A DNA stretch of 22,500 bases from Chondrilla cf. caribensis (lineage: Eukaryota > Porifera > Demospongiae > Chondrillida > Chondrillidae), in the NCBI GenBank assembly GCA_964020155.1, contig OZ026570.1, positions 1,052,221-1,074,720 on the forward strand, read 5' to 3'. The notes under the pieces were generated by a model, which saw only the letters and a program-made list of their open reading frames with translations, searched no databases and had not been told where the DNA came from. Of the stretch, positions 16,531-22,500 are shown one piece after another. A program made the position numbers and the translations under genes. The first letter of the stretch is position 1. Every line of letters starts with the position of its first letter.

Positions 16531-19500
16531 TTAGTCATCCAGCTGACACAGGAGAGCCACTCCACGTTGGATCCAGTGTTCTTGTGGTTTGTCCGTGGGG
16601 AGCTTCATGGCTATGACATAGTTAGTGGAGTGTCCTGTAGTGGAGAGTGTCCCTCTCCTGTCACTGGTCTTGTACAGAGGGGAGACGTAGACAGGTCGCT
16701 CTGGGAGTTCATCTCTCTTACCAGGTTTCAGCCAAATCTGGACAGGAAGGGACAGTGTAGTTTTGGAAGATGTCAAGTGAGTACCATTCAGAAGCAGTCC
16801 TACATTATGTATATACTCACACCAGGAAGAATGAAAGTGAACAAAATGTACAAAATGATGACACTCACTTCAACCCACCAACACATATCATGTCACATAT
16901 ATTACATTTGTACATTACATGCTGCACACAAACCAAACTCCTCTATGTACATATCGAGCACATTTAACCACATCAGTAGCCACGCCATCCATACACACCC
17001 ACACCCACACCAATCCACACCCATCCACTCCCAGCACACTACCCACGCCCACCCACACCAATCCACATCCATCCACTCCCAGCACACTATCCACCACTCA
17101 CCACAGGCATGGCATCGTGAAGCTTCTTAGGGTAGGACTCTCCTATTAGTTTAGTTTTCCTGTCCCAACGTGCTCCCTCCATGAACAGACCATTCACATA
17201 CACTCCTAAAGTACACAATCATCACATTCTGTCAACTGCACAACATGTACATACGTACATACGTACATAGGAAGGACACATTGTAAAGACATTCTTCAGT
17301 ACACACACATATGCACACACACAGGTATGTACACATGCACACCTCACACATGTTGTTGAAGGACACATTGTTAGCTGTACATTATGTATGTACATAGTAA
17401 AGACGTTATAAACACATTCATCAGTAATGAACACACACATATGCACACACACAGGTACATGTGCACACCTCACACATCTGTACAAGTACATACCGTCCTC
17501 AGGTGGACTCTGGTAATCCTTGTCCTCTAGCACTTCAAAGTCAAATGCCAAAAGATCAATTGGAATCTTGAACTTCCTGGCATAGTTCTGTTGAGCTCCT
17601 GTTAGAGGTGGAGGAAACAGGTCACAGGATATCTACACTAGTGTACGTCTGTGTGTCTTGTTCATCAAGAGTGTTGAGAGAGGACACTGCACGTACCTGT
17701 CAGGAAGGCCTGAGTGAAGAAGAATCCCGATACCCAGAACACAACGGGAGGTCCTTGATCAAACCAGTCCTATAGAGAGCAGACAACCAACAATGCATTA
17801 CACATGAGTTAGGAGCAGGTAGACAACATGTACATAAAGAACAATACATACGTAGGTACATACAAGATGAACATGTGGACAGAAATAACTGCATATACAA
17901 AGATACTGACATGCATATATTACATTTACATGTGTTTGTCAAGCAAGTAACCACATCCATAGGTATATCTGTACTGAACATACACACAGTACATATGCAC
18001 ATCAGTACAGAGTACATACAAGGTTAGCCAGTACATCTTTCAAACATAAGATAGTACAACAAGTGGTACACTACCTGGAGGAACTTGAGTCTAACCAGGA
18101 GGTCATTGACGTAGCTCCCCAGAGGCTTCAGAGAAGGATAGGACTTCTTCTTCCACATCCCGGGGATCTTACCTGTCAGCATGCTGTCAGCAACCTCCTC
18201 CAACTCAGAGGACATCACAACAAGACCCTACACCAGCACAACATGGAGTCAACTACTCACTGGTCAGCAGTTCACCAGATAGTCACAGGATGAATGGGAA
18301 TGGGGATCTCACTCATACATGGCAGAATTGATATGTCATATACATTGGAATGGGAATGGGAATGAGAACAGAACTAGGAATCTTACCCACACATATAGCA
18401 GAGTGGATACACATGTACCAATACCTTCACACTCCTACCCCTGGTCATGGGCTGGTATTACTGCACACAACATCACAATACTACAACAGATACAACACAT
18501 CTACACTGAGCACACCTTGATGGCTTTACGGATGTTGACCAGACTACTCCGGACAGTAGAGGTCAGTCTGTTGAAGCGAACCATCTCCTGCACCAGTACA
18601 GTGTTCATACTCTGGAGGGGGGACACACACAGTAGAGCATGTGTGCACATATACACTACATGAGGTGATATGTGTACACTTGACATACACATACAGACAC
18701 ACTGTAACTACCAACTACCCCACATGGTAGGATGGGATGGGGGTCTCACCTGTGAGTAAACTGTAGGGTACTTCCTCAGAGCTTCTTCTGTGTCAAAGTT
18801 CTTGGGAAGTTTGGACAGAATATCGGCAGCCACCTCCTCCAACACTTCATCACTGCTCTTCCCACCAGCAGAAGAGGATCGAGCCTACAAGGAGAGGACA
18901 GAGACCACTCCTCAACAATACCCTCAAATTGACAGAAGGTTGGGGTGTGCTGTTAGTACAAATGACTGCACCCAATCAGTCTCCACAACCTCCTCAAGCC
19001 ACACCATGTAAGAAAGTGTACAATAACAGTTGTTGTTGGGAAAATCCTTTTGGATTCAGGAGCGTTTACATGTACCTACAATCCATACATACATGTACAG
19101 AGAACAGTTGTGCATACACAGATGTTACTCAGTTAACATGTGTTTACACTGTATGTTCCATACATACACACATCATGTTGTATGCATTCTATACGTACAC
19201 TGTACCCACCCTACACTCTGTAACTATACATACATATATGTAGTGTATGCATCACATGTAGTGTGTGTTGGTGCTCACTTGGGTTAACAGGATATTGTCA
19301 AACAACAGTGAAGTTTCCTGCTGGTCCTTAGTGATGTCAGCATTGTGGTGCATACCGAACACCTCGGGGTCAGGGGTGATGGGGAGGGTGTTGATGTAGG
19401 ACAGGTAGCTCTCGTACTAGATCAGACAAGCAGTAGAGACCACCAGGATGAGAGGTGAGGAGCAGAGTATCATGTATATTAACACACAGTATTATGTACA

Positions 19501-19911
19501 TACATATGTATGCATTTCATATGTACATGTGTACTGTAAGTACGTACATACCAACCTTGCTTCATATACACCCACAGTATTACATGAGGTGTATGGTGTA
19601 TGGTGAAAGGAGTGGATATGTACATGCAAATGCATATCCATATGTGCAGGCTAGGGAATATATCATTACATAGACACACACACACACACACAGTACTACA
19701 TGTGTGGTTCTCACACGTGACTCACATCTCCCACTGGAGGACAGAAGTACACTCCACTATCAGAATACTTGTACTTGTCCACACTCAGCACTTCAGATGT
19801 GTAGAACTTGTTGAGGATGCAGACCAGCGTACGACGGTCCCAGTCGTCAGTCACACGACCTCCGTAGTTACACTGACCAGTCAAATACTTCAAAGCTGCA
19901 AACTGCACTTC
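16531..19911 (-). CDS. DNAH: Axonemal dynein heavy chain, C-terminal 398 residues (nine exons, 5' part missing)
   Basis: Exons, from 5' to 3': 19726-19911, 19279-19416, 18750-18884, 18516-18611, 18075-18227, 17697-17769, 17494-17598, 17102-17205, 16531-16737. They total 1197 nt, and all have GT-AG sites and matching phases. The protein is the AAA6/C-terminal cap of a single-headed inner-arm dynein heavy chain. Diagnostic blocks are [112 protein letters not shown] and the end [10 protein letters not shown]. These fit the DNAH7/DNAH3/DNAH12 group best. The motor drives ciliary beating on doublet microtubules. No stop or frameshift is seen, so this part looks under selection. The expected preceding exon (rest of AAA6) is absent from the 2.6 kb to the right, where a (CA)n tract and the SH2 block lie instead. 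Confidence 0.96.
17003..17092. repeat. 48-bp tandem repeat beside a dynein exon
   Basis: Two units of ACCCACACCAATCCACA...CCATCCACTCCCAGCACACTA start at 17003 and 17051, differing at a few bases. They end about 10 bp from the donor of dynein exon 17102-17205. The rest of this intron (16738-17002) holds nothing recognised. Confidence 0.9.
17293..17482. repeat. Diverged tandem duplication, about 130-bp period, in a dynein intron
   Basis: CACACACATATGCACACACA followed by GGTA and CACACCTCACACAT occurs near 17303-17349 and again near 17432-17477, with AAGGACACATTGT repeated before each region. It lies between dynein exons 17102-17205 and 17494-17598. Confidence 0.75.
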
Positions 19912-20108
19912 CTGTATACAGTACAGTGCATACAGTATATACATACGTACGTATATGTACACACATTCCACTTGAACACACATATCAGAACAGTGAATAC
20001 ACACTGCACATACTGTACATGCAGGTACCTCCAATCCATTCATACACGTACTACACATTAGGAATGTGACTAACAAAAGTACCACACGTGCACACACACA
20101 CACACAAT

Positions 20109-20364
<256 letters not shown>

Positions 20365-20805
20365 AACAATGACAGTGGTACAAGCCTCACACGTACACTT
20401 CATTGTCTGCATTGTTCACATTACTGATCACTCACTGAGTAGAACTTTCTTCAACTCAAATCCATAACAAACATTTGATACAATAATAATAATTACACCA
20501 ATAATCAATATACAATATAAAATTGAACCCATGGATTCTTAGACACTAAGCTGCTAGCAAGCACAAGTTCACATTCTGTCACGTACACTGAGAGTTTGTA
20601 TGTACACACGTACTCTCTATAATGTACATGTGTAGACATTCACATGTAGGTAGCTAGTGCTTATGTACCTATGATCCTGTGCAAATGTGAATTTGAATAA
20701 CCAACATTATAATTCAACATACCTTCTATCACACCAATTTCAATGGTACAAAAATACTAATGTATGTATGTAATACTGTATATTCAGTGCAATGCAAGTA
20801 CACTT

Positions 20806-22500
20806 CTAGTCATGATCAGTTCGAATTTTTAGTCCGAAACCACATCCTGGGAGTGGCTGCCTAGTGTACTGCTTGCAAAGATCATACAAACTCTCAAAGT
20901 AAACAGCTGAATGCTTCACAAGAGAATAGGCAACTGTTGGAGGTTTGGAGGTGACATCCTGCAGGTGAGTAGGAAGTGATGGGGGGAAGAAGGCAGATTG
21001 AGTGAGTCTACATTGCCAAGGCTGAGACACTACTACTGGCACCTACAGTATGGCTTGGAACACCTTCATAATATTATTATAGGCACTATTGTGTGTAGCT
21101 CAAGGCATGGTATATATGAGTGAAGGTGCTAACCAATCCATCATGATAGCGACAAGTGACATGATTACCACAGCCTCCTAAGGGTACAAATGACATGTAC
21201 TGCACTCGAGGTGATAAATACAGGCGAAAGGTGATGGCAGACAGGAATATTCATTGTATGTCACCACGACCTCTAATGGATCCAAATGACACCTGTACAC
21301 TACCTGGCAGAGGATACATTGTGTGGATTAATAATATTATGGCTTGGAGCACTTTTTTAAATTTAAACAATGTGTCTGTTACACTGTTATATGAGAATGT
21401 TATCATGGTACATATATAGGTAGGAGGTGCTGGATAATTCTACAGAAATATGGCACTAGGAACTGATTGCTAGCACTGATCATATTAGTATTCAAGTACC
21501 GTTGGGCTATCACTACTTTCCACATCACTATCTATATCTCATGGATGACAGACTGTTGTGGTGTGTATGAATCAGCAAACCTTATAGCAAAACACCTCAA
21601 GGTCAAAGCACTTCCTATCATTCCAGACACTCAGTGTACGGTCATCTTTGGATGGACCACTTTTGGTTATCAAAAATATGCCATTAGAAGCTATATCCTG
21701 CAATTCTCTGAATGTGTGAAATCACAAGTGGTAGATAATTAACACATCTACTAAGGTCGAAGATTGTGTATATAAAAATTCTGTAGTCGGTCACTAAACA
21801 TTACAAATGATAGAGGGTGCTGGGATAACAAGTAGAAAAAGTGATGGAACAAGGTGGTTAGAGCTGAGCAGAATGAGAACACCGTGGGAGTGAGCAGCAC
21901 GTCAGTAAGAGTGGACTGTTCGGAATATAACAATCCCTATATCAACAGCTACAGACACTATACTGTGTATTGCACACAAGCAAAACTGCTGTTGATATAG
22001 GGATTGTTATTTTCCAACAGTCTTCTCATTCCAATCAGCACTACAAAATTAAAATCAGCACTCTAGCTCCGGCTAAAACTTCAGTATTAGCTCTCTGCAC
22101 CGACTACTCATTACGTAGCATGCAAATATTCATAATTGAACAAGATGGCATATTACTACAAGGCAGTCACCGTATAATGCTGGAAATGCCAGTGGCCATA
22201 TGTAGTACAATCGTAACAAAGTAGGAAACGGTACTCGTGCAGCACTACAAAATTGAAATCCCTTGTGTTAAAATTACCATTGCTCCAGCCAAGACTTTGG
22301 TAGCTGTGACTAAAAGTATGTAGAGAAGAAGTTCCAAAATTGACCTTCTTGTTTATTTTATTTACCATTTTGTTTTCATGTCATCCCTACTATAATATTA
22401 TTATAGAGTGCTATCGTACTCTATGATATGACGTTGGAGGTAAAAACTGGCCATGTACTAGTTGGAATTTTGTAGCTAGGATTAACCTGGTCCAATACAC
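20806..22500 (-). CDS. Small SH2-domain protein, copy 2 (5' exon cut by window edge)
   Basis: This is the duplicate of the gene at 5677-6912. Exons are 22487 to beyond 22500 (only the last codons, SVLDQ, visible), 21581-21697 and 20806-20958. Exon 2 reads DIASNGIFLITKSGPSKDDR then TLSVWNDRKCFDLEVFCYK. Exon 3 reads DVTSKPPTVAYSLVKHSAVY, then FESLYDLCKQYTRQPLPGCG and FGLKIRTDHD to TAG. Both internal exons stay open with intact splice sites. The FLVR arginine position is Thr (FLIT). The tail after GFGL differs from copy 1. Intron 1 is about 530 bp longer than in copy 1 and contains a strong hairpin insertion. Confidence 0.6.
21913..22024. repeat. Long hairpin: about 35-bp arms, 38-nt loop, in intron 1 of SH2 copy 2
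   Basis: The core arms 21922-21949 and 21988-22015 pair at 27 of 28 positions around AACAATCCCTATATCAACAG. Pairing extends outward through GACTGTT/AACAGTC. The segment is missing from copy 1, so it inserted after the duplication or was lost from copy 1. It could be a small MITE or a hairpin RNA precursor. Confidence 0.88.
22037..22310. repeat. Diverged direct repeat in the SH2 copy 2 insertion
   Basis: CAGCACTACAAAATTAAAATC at about 22037, followed by GCTCCGGCTAAAACTTCAGTA, recurs at about 22240 as CAGCACTACAAAATTGAAATC followed by GCTCCAGCCAAGACTTTGGTA. It forms part of the roughly 530 bp present only in copy 2. Confidence 0.7.

Larger units (their letters stand above)
20365..22500. repeat. 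Duplicated block, copy 2 (matches 5258-6912)
   Basis: This is the second copy of the SH2-bearing block, in the same orientation. The match is still running at the right edge of the window (22440-22500 equals about 6810-6870), so the duplication extends further and may include another copy of the minisatellite. Confidence 0.93.

Noticed and set aside
16567..17130. 187-codon plus-strand ORF
   Set aside because: It is antisense to the last dynein exons and a 48-bp tandem repeat. Its His/Thr/Pro-rich end is simple-sequence translation.

Overview
The window comes from an animal nuclear genome. It has spliceosomal GT-AG introns, axonemal dynein exons, CARD and SH2 domains, many small inverted-repeat DNA transposons and long (CA)n tracts. 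The compact introns and abundance of GTAC/ACATACGTATGT-like intronic sequence suit an invertebrate, possibly a sponge, but the sequence alone does not fix the species. All recognisable genes lie on the minus strand, so they read from high to low coordinates.

From right to left: (1) 20806-22500 carries copy 2 of a small SH2-domain gene, whose first exon runs off the right edge. (2) 16531-19911 holds nine intact, phase-consistent exons for the last 398 residues of an axonemal dynein heavy chain of the DNAH7/DNAH3/DNAH12 group. (3) Only about 330 bp further on, 8534-16204 holds a 14-exon gene whose exons join into one open frame of 1770 nt (589 residues). It has an RLR-type CARD-like domain at the N-terminus, a linker, a second classical CARD, then a long coiled coil split over many small exons. 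(4) 6985-8095 is a 9-unit minisatellite of about 123 bp that is open on the plus strand. (5) 5677-6912 is copy 1 of the SH2 gene. (6) 139-5123 holds seven exons of a dynein stalk/AAA5 region with two in-frame stops, a broken splice donor, a missing segment and a 5' end cut off by a (CA)n tract, so it is a pseudogene or relic.

The two dynein pieces cover non-overlapping parts of the protein and lie in the opposite order to that expected of one gene. Each abuts a copy of the duplicated SH2 block through a (CA)n tract. This implies rearrangement through microsatellites or an assembly join.

The most interesting unit is the double-CARD coiled-coil gene, with the small SH2 genes that lack the usual phosphotyrosine-binding arginine. 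CARD and SH2 domains are typical of animal innate immune and tyrosine-kinase signalling, so the locus may encode signalling adaptors. This is inferred from domains and is not shown directly. Introns and flanks contain at least six inverted-repeat transposons: two pogo/Tigger-like, one hAT-like with an 8-bp target duplication, and three unassigned.
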